From: Anseongella ginsenosidimutans | GTDB taxonomy: Bacteria > Bacteroidota > Bacteroidia > Sphingobacteriales > Sphingobacteriaceae | NCBI GenBank assembly: GCA_029268045.1 | Contig: JAJUHF010000010.1 | Span: 1-45,714, forward strand | Reading direction: 5' to 3' | Length of the DNA: 45,714 bases | Shown: positions 17,782 to 27,900 of the stretch, piece by piece | How positions within the stretch are numbered: the first letter of the stretch is position 1 | Layout of the letters: each line of letters opens with the position of its first letter | Notes under the pieces: model-generated | Databases searched by the model: none | What the model saw: the letters and a program-made list of their open reading frames with translations, nothing else | What the model was told of the DNA's origin: nothing | Translations under genes and position numbers: made by a program

Positions 17782-19284
17782 TTAGTAACCTTTGTTCTGA
17801 ATCAGGTTGGGGTTGTTCCGGATTTCTGCCGTGGGAATGGGAAACAAGAGTTCCCGCTCCGACAGCGTCTCGCCTGTGACGAAGGGATGACCCACGTAGT
17901 CATTGAACGTACCGTTTACAAAGTCGAATGCCTTCCTTGTGCGAACCATGTCAAACCATACTTTGCCTTCATAATACAATTCATGGTGGCGCTCTCTCCA
18001 GATCGCTTCCCGGAATTCCGTTTGACTGAGCCCGGAAAGTTCGGGGATTCCGGCGCGTCTTCGGATCTGGTTTATCGCTTCGTAGGCATCTTCATCCGGA
18101 CCGGACAATTCGTTGGAGGCTTCGGCAAAATCAAGCAATACATCCCCATAACGGATCACCTGCCAGTTAAGACCGGAGCGCGCGGTTTCCAGATGAGCCT
18201 GTTCGTCGAAAAATTTGTACGTGTAGTACTGGTTGAACAGCACCGGCTGGGTCCGATCCAGCTCAGCGGTGTATTCTTTGTAAAAGAACACACGTTCTCT
18301 CGCTCTGATGTCGTCGCTATCATACGATTCCACAAATTGCCGTTCGGCATAGGAAAATCCTTGTTCCGAGGCGTACCGCGAGATCCCCATTTTGAATGGC
18401 GTTAAGCCGTATTGCAATGCGTCGGATGGTTGTTCGGTTTCATGGAACTGGACCATGAAGATGTACTCGCCCGTATTGTCGACGCTTGGATCCCGGAAGG
18501 CATCGTAGGAGTCAAACAGGGAATACGCTCCCTGATCGATGACCTCTTTCGCTTTATCCCGTGCAAGCTGGTAGTACGCCGTACCCAATTGCAGCGGGTA
18601 GCCGGCCATGGTTAGATAAACATCGGCAAGCAGGGCCTTGACAGCGCCCAGGGTAACCCGTCCACTGGTGCTTGTAAAGGGAAGACCTGACGTTTCGGCT
18701 TGCTTCAGGTCATCCACAATCAATTGGTATATCTCATCAGGGCCGGCCTGCGAGGGGTACAGGTCGGCCGAACCCAGATCCACAGGGCTGGTAATCAAGG
18801 GAACCGGGCCGAATAACCGGACCAGATTGTAATAATAATAGGCGCGCAGGAAGTGTGTTTCGCCCAGCAGCCTGTTTTTGGCTGTTTCATCCATCTGAAT
18901 CCCGGGAATTTCCTGGATCGCCATATTCGCATTTCCGATCCCCCGATAATGACTCTCCCAGATGGCTTCAACCGAAGGATGGTCCGCGCTCATCTTGAGG
19001 GTCCGCACCAAGGCGAAATTGGGAAAGCCGCCGTCGGCTGAGGAAGTGGATCCCAGCATGCCGGTTCGAAGTTCGGTGATAAGCCAGGATTGCCGGGCGT
19101 GCATGGGATACAGGCTTTCGTACACCGCGGTTACCACCGCTTCGGCATGTGATGGCTGTGTGAAATAATTATCCCGGTTGAAATTGGAGGGATCTTTTTC
19201 GCTGAGGAAGTCTTCGCAACCGGCCGCCAGCATGCCGAATAAGCCGTAGAACACTCCTCTTATGTATGTCTTTACGCTGTTCAT
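17782..19284 (-). CDS. SusD-like outer-membrane lipoprotein (pair with STN-SusC)
   Basis: About 500 residues. It has the SusD/RagB fold that caps a SusC channel and binds oligosaccharide outside the cell. I prefer the ATG at 19284 (MNSVKTYIRG) over the one at 19305: it gives a compact lipoprotein signal with lipobox AAGC, and AAAGGA lies just before it. Family landmarks are LSEKDPSNFNRDNYFTQP at the N-terminus, the TPR-like HFLRAYYYYNLVRLFGPVPL, and the C-terminal block INQIRRRAGIPELS...WRERHHELYYEGKVWFDMVR. It follows susC closely and precedes the sulfatases by 26 bp, so it is part of the same operon. It is distinct from the other two SusD proteins in the window. Confidence 0.95.
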   Translation of the reverse strand: MNSVKTYIRGVFYGLFGMLAAGCEDFLSEKDPSNFNRDNYFTQPSHAEAVVTAVYESLYPMHARQSWLITELRTGMLGSTSSADGGFPNFALVRTLKMSADHPSVEAIWESHYRGIGNANMAIQEIPGIQMDETAKNRLLGETHFLRAYYYYNLVRLFGPVPLITSPVDLGSADLYPSQAGPDEIYQLIVDDLKQAETSGLPFTSTSGRVTLGAVKALLADVYLTMAGYPLQLGTAYYQLARDKAKEVIDQGAYSLFDSYDAFRDPSVDNTGEYIFMVQFHETEQPSDALQYGLTPFKMGISRYASEQGFSYAERQFVESYDSDDIRARERVFFYKEYTAELDRTQPVLFNQYYTYKFFDEQAHLETARSGLNWQVIRYGDVLLDFAEASNELSGPDEDAYEAINQIRRRAGIPELSGLSQTEFREAIWRERHHELYYEGKVWFDMVRTRKAFDFVNGTFNDYVGHPFVTGETLSERELLFPIPTAEIRNNPNLIQNKGY

Positions 19285-19320
19285 GTCCTTTGGATAAATA
19301 ATCATTGAATTAACCGTTTG

Positions 19321-22300
19321 TCAAAGCCCGAAACTGAGCCCCAATTGAAAGGTCCTCGCCTTTGGATAGCTGTACAGGTCCAGTCCCTGTGAGAAATTTC
19401 CTCCCGATGAAGAGACTTCCGGATCGTAACCGGGGTACGAGGAGATCAGGAAGAAGTTCTGGATTGAAGCATAGATCCGGAATTGGCGGCCACCGATGCG
19501 GCCTATCCATGCTGAGGGCAGGTCGTAGGAAAGCAGCAGATTCCGTCCGCGCAGGAAAGAGCCGTCGTATATCCGTTCGCTTGAACTCTGCCGGTCGAGG
19601 TAGGCGGAAACCGGCCGGATTTCGGGTATGGATGTGTTCTGGTTTTCCGGCGTCCAGGCGTTCAGCACATCGGAGAGCACGTTGGTAATGCCCACGCGGT
19701 CCAGCGAAGTGCCCCTTGTATCGAACGACACGTCGTTCCCATACATGAATTGCAAATCCAGGGTCAGTTCGAAATTCTTGTAGGAAATGCTGTTGATCAG
19801 GGAGCCGTACCAATCCGGTTCGCCGTTTCCAATGATGACCCGGTCCTGTTCGTTGATCGCTCCGTCGTTGTTGATGTCTTCATACCGGATATCGCCGGGA
19901 AGCCGGTTGTACCGCGCCGCTTCATCGGCCTGGGCCGTTCCCCAGGTTCCGCGTTGAATGAAACCGTAGAATGAATTCACCGGTTCACCCTCCCGGATGA
20001 TCCGGAGACCGGTCACTGGATTGGTTCCCTGGACGATATCCTGTCCGCCGGTTAAATGGAGCACCTTATTCCGGTTGGTTGAAATATTGAACGAGGTGTT
20101 CCAGCTGAATTCAGCCTGATTGATGTTAAGCGTGTGCAGGGCCAACTCAACGCCGGTGTTTTTCATGCTGCCCACATTCTGTACCACGGAAGCGTAACCG
20201 CTGGTGGTGGGAACGGGGGCGTTCAGTAACATGCCGTTTGATTTCCGTTGGTACAGGTCCGCTTCAAGCAGCACCCGGCCTTTAAACAGACCCACCTCAA
20301 TGCCGAGGTCGAACTGATTGTTCCGTTCCCATTTCAGATTCGGATTAGCCATCCTGGCTACACCGATCCCGGTTATACGCTGATTGTTGAAGATGTAAGA
20401 ATAACTTCCCAGCCCGGTGACCATACTGTAATTTGGTATTTCGGAATTTCCGGTCACCCCATAGCTGCTTCTGAGTTTGATATCTGCTACCGGCGCGATG
20501 GCCTGCATAAAGCGCTCTTCGGTTAATCGCCAACCTGCCGCGACCGAGGGGAAAAACGCATAGCGGTTCGCTGCCCCGAACCGCGAGGATCCGTCCATGC
20601 GGCCGGTCAGGGTGAACAGGTATTTCTGTTGGATCGAATAATTGATCCGGGCGAAGTAAGAATTCATGCTATAGGCGCTTGCATCGGAGACCGGTGGGCG
20701 GGGATTGGCAGCTACGCCCATGTTATTGTATCCAAAATAGTCGTCCAGAAAGTCCTCGGCCGTGACCGAGGATCCGAACCGGCTGACCCGTTGCCAGGAA
20801 GCCCCCAGCAGACCGGTGAACGAATCGTTGCCGGTAAAGCTGGTACGGTAGGTTAGGTAGTTTTCGAACTGCCACGAGGTATATCGCTCATCCGATATGG
20901 CGGCCTGTCCGTTATCGGAAATAAATTGCAGGTCGCGGCCGGCTTTGGATTTCACCTGCTGCTGGATGATGTTGACGCCACCCGTTGTACGTAATTCAAG
21001 TCCTTCGGCCAGCTTAAAATTGGCGTAAGCGCTTCCCAGCATGTTGGTGCCCTCCAGCAGCCGGCTGGTTTCATGGACCAGCCGCACAGGATGATCGCCG
21101 CCTTCCATGCCGGGGTAATCCAGCGTTTTGGCAAAACTTCCGTCGGGATACCGCACCGGCGTGATCGGAAGCGCCTGCAAAACCGATCGCGTGGGGCTGA
21201 TGCCGCCCGTACCCACGGCTTGCGGGTGACTTTCGTGCTGGTTGCTGTAATTGATGGATCCGCCGGCGGTCATCCAATTGTTGACCCGGGTATCCACCAC
21301 CAGCCGGCCCGAATACCGTTCCAAAGAGGAGGTCAGGAGAATTCCGTCTTCATTCCGATAGCCCAAATTGACCGCGTAGCTGTTGTTGGCATCCCCACCG
21401 GAAAAAGTCAGCTGATGGTTGTGGGAAAATGCCGTCTGGAAACCTTCTTCCTGCCAATCCGTGTCATACAGCGGATTGCCGTCCGCGTCGAAAAGGCGGG
21501 GGTCGGTGCGTTTCGCTTTGGGGTCCGGGGTCACGGCGCCTAATCCGTATTTTCCCGCGTTCTGGTAGGCGATCTCCTCCACGCGCAGAAACTCCTGCGC
21601 GTTCAGCAGATCTACCTTCCGGGCCAGTCTGCCCACCGTCAGGTAGCCGTCATAGGTTACCATGCCACCCGAACGGCTTCCCCGCTTGGTAGTGACCAGG
21701 ATCACGCCATTGGCGCCGCGCGCGCCGTAGATCGCCGTCGCCGAAGCATCCTTGAGGACCTCTATGGATTTGATATTGGCGGGTTCCAGGTAATCGATCG
21801 GGGAGGTTCCATTGGCCAGATTGGCCACATTCAGGATGATCCCGTCCACCACATACAACGGATCGTTGGTGCCGGTTATGGATGAATTGCCCCGGATCCG
21901 GATCATGGCCTGTCCGCCGGGTCTCCCGGAATTCTGCGATACATTGACTCCTGCAATTCGGCCTGCCATGCTTTGCTGGATGGTTGCTGCGGGTCGTTCC
22001 TGCAATGCCTCTTCATCCACGGTTCCGACCGATCCGGTCAGGTCCGATTTTTGGACCGTCCCGTATCCGACCACAACAACCTCATCGAGTCGGGCAAGGT
22101 CTTCGTGGAGTACCAGGTTGACCTCCTGACGGTTGTTTACCGGTGTTTCGACGGTTTTATATCCCATCAATGAAAAAACCAGGATAGCCCCTTCCGGCAG
22201 GTTCTCCAGCACATACCGCCCCTCCATATCGGTGGCCGTACCCTGGTTGGTGCCTTTCAGTTGGACGGCGACACCCGGCAGGGGAAGGCCGGTGGTATCG

Positions 22301-22704
22301 GTCACTGTTCCCCGGACCAGGGTCTGAGACACCGGGATCGGCTCCTCCGGTGGAACCGTCGACGTATTTCCCTTCCGTTTTACCAGAATGGTCTGTTCGG
22401 AATCGATGATCCGGTAGGTGAGCGGAAAAGCGGCCAGGCAACGGGCAAGCGCATCGTTCAGGGGAAGGTCGCTTACGTGTACATGGACCCGGCCGGTTTC
22501 CCGGATGTCCTTGCTGTTGTAAAGGAAAACATATCCCGTCTGCTGCTCAATCTCGCGGAAAATGTCAGTGACTGAAAGGTTTTTCCCTTTGAGTGTGACT
22601 TGCTGGCTATAGCCGGTGGCGCTTGCCTGAACCAGCGCTGCCATCAATAGGAACGTTGCGAGCTTCATCGTTCGGTAAACTTTGCGGTATACCTCGTATT
22701 TCAT
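19321..22704 (-). CDS. SusC-like TonB-dependent transducer with STN domain
   Basis: 1127 residues. Domain order: signal segment (about 13-33), STN/secretin-TonB short N-terminal domain (36-110; VTDIFREIEQQTGYVFLYN), carboxypeptidase-regulatory-like beta-sandwich (129-203; VRGTVTDTTGLPLPGVAV), a TonB-box-like DEVVVVGYG (208-216), plug (about 218-340; GNSSITGTNDPLYVVDG, ILKDASATAIYGARGANGVI), then the 22-strand barrel to the end. It imports oligosaccharides across the outer membrane using TonB. The STN domain lets it signal to a FecR anti-sigma, and the fecR and sigma genes lie directly upstream. ATG 22704 is used; Met13 is an alternative with a shorter signal. A 226-bp leader precedes it and carries a predicted antisense RNA. 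Confidence 0.97.
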   Translation of the reverse strand: MKYEVYRKVYRTMKLATFLLMAALVQASATGYSQQVTLKGKNLSVTDIFREIEQQTGYVFLYNSKDIRETGRVHVHVSDLPLNDALARCLAAFPLTYRIIDSEQTILVKRKGNTSTVPPEEPIPVSQTLVRGTVTDTTGLPLPGVAVQLKGTNQGTATDMEGRYVLENLPEGAILVFSLMGYKTVETPVNNRQEVNLVLHEDLARLDEVVVVGYGTVQKSDLTGSVGTVDEEALQERPAATIQQSMAGRIAGVNVSQNSGRPGGQAMIRIRGNSSITGTNDPLYVVDGIILNVANLANGTSPIDYLEPANIKSIEVLKDASATAIYGARGANGVILVTTKRGSRSGGMVTYDGYLTVGRLARKVDLLNAQEFLRVEEIAYQNAGKYGLGAVTPDPKAKRTDPRLFDADGNPLYDTDWQEEGFQTAFSHNHQLTFSGGDANNSYAVNLGYRNEDGILLTSSLERYSGRLVVDTRVNNWMTAGGSINYSNQHESHPQAVGTGGISPTRSVLQALPITPVRYPDGSFAKTLDYPGMEGGDHPVRLVHETSRLLEGTNMLGSAYANFKLAEGLELRTTGGVNIIQQQVKSKAGRDLQFISDNGQAAISDERYTSWQFENYLTYRTSFTGNDSFTGLLGASWQRVSRFGSSVTAEDFLDDYFGYNNMGVAANPRPPVSDASAYSMNSYFARINYSIQQKYLFTLTGRMDGSSRFGAANRYAFFPSVAAGWRLTEERFMQAIAPVADIKLRSSYGVTGNSEIPNYSMVTGLGSYSYIFNNQRITGIGVARMANPNLKWERNNQFDLGIEVGLFKGRVLLEADLYQRKSNGMLLNAPVPTTSGYASVVQNVGSMKNTGVELALHTLNINQAEFSWNTSFNISTNRNKVLHLTGGQDIVQGTNPVTGLRIIREGEPVNSFYGFIQRGTWGTAQADEAARYNRLPGDIRYEDINNDGAINEQDRVIIGNGEPDWYGSLINSISYKNFELTLDLQFMYGNDVSFDTRGTSLDRVGITNVLSDVLNAWTPENQNTSIPEIRPVSAYLDRQSSSERIYDGSFLRGRNLLLSYDLPSAWIGRIGGRQFRIYASIQNFFLISSYPGYDPEVSSSGGNFSQGLDLYSYPKARTFQLGLSFGL

Positions 22705-22711
22705 ACTTTTG
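22681..22711 (+). promoter_or_regulatory. antisense promoter at the 5' end of STN-susC
   Basis: On the plus strand, TTTG (22681-22684), a 19-nt spacer and TACTTTTG (22704-22711) match both Bacteroidota promoter elements (-33 TTTG, -7 TAnnTTTG) at the standard spacing. The promoter faces opposite to susC, its -7 box overlaps the susC start codon, and no protein gene follows on that strand. Predicted start site is about 22716-22720. Confidence 0.6.
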
Positions 22712-22717
22712 TATGGT

Positions 22718-22807
22718 TTGGGTTAAACAATAGATACATTTCGCCAATGTGACTTAAAAATTAGCCCGAATTTCAGCCGGGAGTGCCCGAACACTTCCGG
22801 TTTTTTT
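22718..22807 (+). ncRNA. predicted antisense sRNA opposite the susC leader
   Basis: About 90 nt is bounded by a full plus-strand promoter (22681-22711) and a hairpin with seven T residues (22777-22807). It contains a small 5' hairpin (ACATT/AATGT, 22736-22750) and the terminator hairpin. The RNA would be fully complementary to the susC 5' untranslated region, from about 14 to 103 nt before the start codon. Antisense sRNAs beside susC homologues that repress their polysaccharide locus are known in Bacteroides (DonS type), and this arrangement matches. No expression evidence is available here, and the start is predicted to within a few bases. Confidence 0.5.
22777..22807 (+). terminator. Rho-independent terminator of the antisense RNA
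   Basis: CCGGGAGTG (22777-22785) pairs with CACTTCCGG (22792-22800) through nine base pairs, including one G-U wobble, with the loop CCCGAA. Seven T residues follow at 22801-22807. The T-run is on the plus strand only, so it terminates transcription opposite to fecR and susC. Confidence 0.75.
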
Positions 22808-22930
22808 ATGGGGCCAAATTAGGAAAAAATCTAGTATATCAATAGACTATATAGATTATTTTCTCCTGCTTTTTCAATTTTTTTGCTGGGCGGGGCCGCC
22901 GAAATCTTTGTGATCGTATTTTATTCATTA

Positions 22931-24094
22931 TTAATTGATTACGGTTATTTTGTTTTCTTCTATGCGAAACTGTACACCAAAATAAGCGAGCATGTCCAAC
23001 AATTGGGACGCGTTCACATCCCGTCTGATTTTACCCGAAAACAGTTTATCAGGAAGGTTTCCCTCATACTCGACTTCTACGTCATACCATCGTTCCACCT
23101 GCCGCATGATCGTTTGGATATCCGCATGGTCAATCTGGAAAAAGCCGTTCTTCCAGGCAACCACCTGATCCGTTTCCACGTTGTTTACCGTAAGTGCTGC
23201 ATGGGCTGCTTCCAGCACGGCCTGTTGGCCGGGTTCCAGGATCAAGCTGTCGGTTTCGCTGGTAATCTTTACACTTCCCTCCAACAGGGTGGTTTTAACG
23301 CGCTTTTCATCCGTGTAGGAATTGATGTTGAAATGGGTTCCCAGCACTTCCACCCGTTGTGCGCCCGCCTTGACCACAAAAGGCTGGTCAGGCTTTTGTG
23401 CTACCTCGAAATAGGCTTCTCCGGTGATTTCAACGGTTCGTACCTTTCCGCTGAATACAGTGGGGAAACGTATGGAGGAGACGGCGTTCAGCCATACTTT
23501 CGAGTTATCGGGCAGGATGACCTGGAACTGACCGCCCCGGGGTGTTGAGATGGTATGATAGGCAAGCGGGTTTGCACCCGCCTCCGGGGGTGTTGCATAG
23601 ATTGCCTGACCTGTTGCGGTTATGTGGATGGAAGCGTTTCCCTGGCCGGCTAGCTTGCCGCTGGTCGTACTATCCAATACGACCACGGAACCATCCGGTA
23701 AGGTCAACACGGCTTTATCTGTGCCCGGGCTAAAATCTGTCTGGTGGTCGGAGGCGGAAAACTCCGGGGCCAGGTGCACATCTGCCCGGTTTACCATCTG
23801 GAAGTAGCCGGTGGCGGCCAGCGCGACAAACGCAGCCAGGGCAGCCGCCCGTTGCAGAACCAATCGCTTCCGTTTTCTTACGGTCAGCATCTGCTGTCCG
23901 GCTGTCAGGCTGGCCGCAAGTCGTTCACGGCCTTCGGCGATTTGATTCAACCGGTCTGAGCGGCTTGCGTTTTCCCATCCATTGCCACGTGCAGTGTACG
24001 CATCGAGCCTCTGTTCCACATAAGCGGCTTCCTCCGGTGCACAGCGTCCCGATAGGTATTTTTCCAATAGCCGGTCAGCTTCGTTTGAATTCAT
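22931..24094 (-). CDS. FecR-family anti-sigma factor
   Basis: 387 residues. Residues 1-75 form a cytoplasmic anti-sigma region beginning MNSNEADRLLEKYLSGRCAPEE. A single transmembrane helix follows at about 79-100 (positive RKRKR before, hydrophobic AAALAAFVALAATGYF). The periplasmic FecR domain covers about 120-275 (STPRGGQFQVILPDNSKVWLNAVSSIRFP and EITGEAYFEV), and a C-terminal DUF4974-like domain ends with LDMLAYFGVQFRIEENKITV. It holds the adjacent ECF sigma inactive, or primes it, until the STN domain of the downstream SusC reports substrate. It starts 53 bp after the sigma stop and is in the same operon. Confidence 0.95.
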   Translation of the reverse strand: MNSNEADRLLEKYLSGRCAPEEAAYVEQRLDAYTARGNGWENASRSDRLNQIAEGRERLAASLTAGQQMLTVRKRKRLVLQRAAALAAFVALAATGYFQMVNRADVHLAPEFSASDHQTDFSPGTDKAVLTLPDGSVVVLDSTTSGKLAGQGNASIHITATGQAIYATPPEAGANPLAYHTISTPRGGQFQVILPDNSKVWLNAVSSIRFPTVFSGKVRTVEITGEAYFEVAQKPDQPFVVKAGAQRVEVLGTHFNINSYTDEKRVKTTLLEGSVKITSETDSLILEPGQQAVLEAAHAALTVNNVETDQVVAWKNGFFQIDHADIQTIMRQVERWYDVEVEYEGNLPDKLFSGKIRRDVNASQLLDMLAYFGVQFRIEENKITVIN

Positions 24095-24147
24095 TTCCTG
24101 CCCCGTGGTGATACAGGGAAGACGGATGGAGCAAACGAAGGTACCGG

Positions 24148-24720
24148 TTACCCGGAAAGAAAATAGAGGGCAAGAAGCTGCAAGCCCGCCATGGACTTTC
24201 GGAGCCAGTTGTGCGCGTTGCTGAGCTGGTTCTTAACGGTCTGTTCGGATATATTGAGATGAAGCGCGATTTGCCGGATCGACAGATGGTCAAAACGGCG
24301 AAGCCTGAATATTTCCCGTGTCCGGGGAGGCAGCTGCACGAGCGCCCGGCTAATGAACTGCCGAGCGTCTCTTGCATGAAGCTCCGGTTCCAGGTAAACC
24401 ACCTGCCCGGAGGAAAGCGTCCGGAGGATTTCCAGGTATTCCTGTCTGGACACATTCTTACGGACGTGGTCGATGAGCCTATGCCGGAGCAAGGTGTACA
24501 AATAGGGTTTAATCTCGCGGACGCGGTCCCGGGTCAGCCAGGCTTTCATAAACACGTCGTGGACCAAGTCGGCGGCGTCATCCATGTTCCGAAGCCGCGA
24601 TGCAGCATATTGCAGCAATTTTGGAGCATAGCGATCGTACACCATAAGGAATGAATCGGCCGGTCCCTCACGGAATAGCGAATTCACCTCATCATCGGAC
24701 CGTGGGACTGGTCTGCGCAT
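24148..24720 (-). CDS. FecI-like ECF sigma factor controlling the locus
   Basis: 190 residues. Sigma region 2 is at about 20-90 (DDAADLVHDVFMKAWL and the following YLYTLLRHRLIDHVRK). Region 4 is at about 125-180 (LPPRTREIFRLRRFDHLS, IALHLNISEQTVKNQLSNAH, a helix-turn-helix), and a hydrophobic tail ends the protein. The gene order sigma, fecR, STN-susC, susD is the standard trans-envelope signalling unit of Bacteroidota polysaccharide loci, so this sigma probably drives the sulfatase operon and perhaps the divergent plus-strand operon. ATG 24720 is used. An exact -7 box lies upstream at 24760-24753. Confidence 0.95.
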   Translation of the reverse strand: MRRPVPRSDDEVNSLFREGPADSFLMVYDRYAPKLLQYAASRLRNMDDAADLVHDVFMKAWLTRDRVREIKPYLYTLLRHRLIDHVRKNVSRQEYLEILRTLSSGQVVYLEPELHARDARQFISRALVQLPPRTREIFRLRRFDHLSIRQIALHLNISEQTVKNQLSNAHNWLRKSMAGLQLLALYFLSG

Positions 24721-24752
24721 ACGGACAAAGCTTGGTTTAGGCCAGTTTTAAA

Positions 24753-24760
24753 CAAAGATA
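24753..24760 (-). promoter_or_regulatory. -7 box for the sigma/fecR/susC operon
   Basis: On the minus strand the sequence is TATCTTTG, matching TAnnTTTG exactly. The start site would be near 24746, giving a leader of about 26 nt. The nearest TTG upstream is only 15 bp away, shorter than the usual 19-21, so the -33 element is weak and an activator may be needed. Confidence 0.45.
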
Positions 24761-24789
24761 GCGTTGTTTTTCATCCAACTGTCCTGCAG

Positions 24790-24803
24790 TATCCTGCAGG
24801 ATA
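24790..24803. promoter_or_regulatory. 14-bp perfect palindrome, candidate operator
   Basis: TATCCTGCAGGATA is its own complement. A further half-copy (TCCTGCAG) lies immediately to its left at 24782-24789. It sits between the divergent sigma and susC genes, about 50 bp upstream of the predicted sigma start site, a typical activator or repressor position. No matching regulator gene is identified in the window. Confidence 0.4.
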
Positions 24804-24938
24804 GTACTTCCACTTATTGAGCCTATATTGGCAATCATCGCCAGCTCGTCTTTGCTGAGCCAACTTTTATCGTTCTCTTTTACGGGTCCCCGATTCTGAA
24901 CGGATCGCCGGGCCCTGGGAGATTTGCGTCTAAACTAA

Positions 24939-27900
24939 ATGTATATGAAGGAATTTAACTTCCGAAGTCTCATCGGCACACTATGTCTTTTGTTTCTGGG
25001 TCCGGTGATCGCCTCCGCGCAGAAAGTGATTAGCGGCACGGTTACCGACAGTGTCAGCGGGACTGGTTTGCCGGGGGTTTCTGTAAATGTGGTGGGGGCG
25101 CTGGAAGGGGTATCAACCGATGTCGACGGTAAATTCCAGCTGGAAACCCGGCAGGAAGAGGTGGTTTTGGTTTTTTCATACATCGGGTATGCCGAAAAGC
25201 AGATCCGTTTGGCCCAAGGGGAACTGAACGTTCAGGTACAACTGGTCCCGTCCAGCGAATCGCTTGATCAGGTAGTGGTGGTGGGCTATGGACAGCAAAA
25301 AAAGATTTCGGTAACCGGGGCGGTCACCTCGGTAGGGACCAAAGCGCTTCGGCAGAATTCTTCGGCTACCCTGGCCAGCGCCCTGGCCGGCAGATTGCCG
25401 GGCCTCACCTCGATTCAATCCGGGGGAGGCCAGCCCGGACGGGACGATGCCACCATGTATCTGCGCGGCGCGGCTACCACCAACGGGCAAAGTCCGCTCA
25501 TTCTGATTGACGGCGTGCCGCGGGACAATATCCGTACCATCGATGCCAATGAGGTCGCCTCGGTGACCATCCTCAAGGACGCCTCGGCCACTGCCGTCTT
25601 CGGTGTGCGAGGCGCGAACGGCGTGATTCTGATTACGACCAAAAGGGGTGAGGCGGGAAAGACCGAGCTGAACATCAGCGTGGATCAGAGCTACACGTCG
25701 TTTACGCGGGAACCCGAACGTTTGCATTCGCTTGAATACATGGCCCTGCGGAACGAGGCTGCCCGCAACGATGGGATCGTCACCCCGCCGTTCAGTGAGG
25801 AACTAATGGCTAAATACGCCAATCCGCTTCTTGGACTGGATCCCAGCGACCCCGAATATGAGCAGAAGGCCCGGATCAGGCGTTACATGTATCCCGACCA
25901 CGATTATTACCGGGAATACATTGCGCGTTATACTCCCCAGACGCGGATCAATGTCAATGCCAGCGGAGGGACCGACAGGGTAAGTTTCTTTGTCAATGCG
26001 GCTTTTTTGCATCAGGGTGGAAATCTGAAAACCGAACCGGAATCCCAGCTGGGATACGATCCTTCCTCCTGGATGAATCGGTATAATTTCAGGGCCAATC
26101 TGGACTACCGGATTTCGTCCACGCTGAAATCCTTTCTTAACCTGGGCAGTTACATTGAACAGGTAAATATGCCTGCTGCCTGGTTGTATGGAAACGATAC
26201 GCAGTGGATGATGCGGGATATTCTTTACCAGGCACAAACCATTCTTCCGATTACACCCGGTCCCACCACAATCGAAGGGTTTGGTGTGGAACCGGGACAG
26301 ATCGTAGATCCAGGATACATGGACCGTTCGGCCTTCGAGATCATCAACCGGATGGGTTACCGGAACGAGTTGCGTTCCAATCTGAATTCAACACTGGGCC
26401 TGGAATGGGACCTGAGTGAACTGCTTACCCCCGGTTTGAGCGTGAAAGGAATGGTTTCCTATGATTCAAAGGCCACCACCGCCATGCAGGGAAGCAAATC
26501 GGAACGGCTTTATCTGGCCGAGGTAAACCCTCAAACGGATGAGCTGAGTTATGCCGTCAAACGCTCGGATGAGACCTTGCTGTCGCTGGTAAAGGGAGCG
26601 GATTCGCGATACAACATCAACCTGCAGGGCTCGGTCAACTATGCCCGCACATTCAACGGGAAACACGATGTGGGAGGGATGCTCCTGTTTCAGCGCGACA
26701 ACTGGGAATCCACGGCCGGAGAAATACCCTTCAACGTGGTAGGAATAGCAGCCCGCGCTACCTACGGCTACGATAACCGCTACCTGGCCGAAATCAACAT
26801 CGGCTACAACGGATCGGAGCAATTTGCTCCCGACAAACGGTTTGGTTTTTTCCCGGCCTTTTCTGCCGGTTGGGTAATCAGTAACGAATCGTTTATGGCC
26901 GATAGCCGTTTTATTACTTCGTTGAAACTAAGAGCTTCCTACGGAAAGGTAGGAAACGATCAGATGGGGGGAGCCCGCTTTCTGTATCAGGACAACATCA
27001 CGATCGGGGAGGGCCCCTTGGGTAGTTTGAGCCGGGGGCAGGGGATAAACCAGGGACTGCTGGGGAACCGGTCCATTACCTGGGAGGTGGCCGAAAAGCA
27101 AAACTATGGAGTGGATCTATCCCTTTTTCAGGATTTGAGCCTCACCTTCGACTACTTTGTGGAACAACGAAGTAAGATCCTGATCAGCCGGGGAACCGTA
27201 CCGGCTTTCCAGGGCGTGCCGCTGGGTAATGTTCCCAAAGTAAACTGGGGGATTGTCGACAATTCCGGCTATGAACTCCAACTGACCTACCACAAGATGC
27301 TTAACAAAGACCTGAGCCTGCAGTTAAACGGCAATTACGGCTATAACCACAATACGGTTCGATTCCTGGATGAACCGATGCGCGATGATTCCTACGCTTA
27401 TCGCTACCGGAGCACCGGTTATCCATTGGGGCAGGCCTGGGGTTACCGGATTGACTACAGCAATGGCAACGGGTATTTCAATTCCCAGGAAGAACTGGAT
27501 GCGTATATGGAAAATACGGTGTATGGCTTCGGATCTCCGCGCGTAGGGGATTTTATCTACAAGGACCTGAACGGGGACGGCGTCGTGGATGACAAGGATC
27601 AGGCGCCCATTGGGTATTCGAGCATTCCCAGGGAAGTATACGGATTCTCATTTTCCCTGGGTTATAAGTCGTTCGATTTTACCGCCTTCTTTCAGGGAGT
27701 GGGCAAGTATTCAAGCAATTACGCCCAGCAAGGGGTTTACGAATACATTATCCAGGGCACCTACTTCGATTACCACAAAAACGCGTGGACTGAAGAACGG
27801 TACCGGAACGGAGAAAAGATTACCTATCCGGCTTTAAGCACCCACAGTACGACCAATCACACCGCCAACGATTTTTTCATTATGAACCGCTCCTACCTGC

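Noticed and set aside
22883-23548. Plus-strand open frame (221 codons) opposite fecR
   Set aside because: It overlaps the conserved FecR and DUF4974-like coding region and has no protein-family features. It also starts after the terminator of the antisense RNA.
22743-24832. Shared ATTGGC(G/A)A word upstream of the first and second susC genes as an ECF sigma promoter element
   Set aside because: The copies lie at very different distances from their start codons (about 44 and 107 nt), and such a short word can occur by chance.
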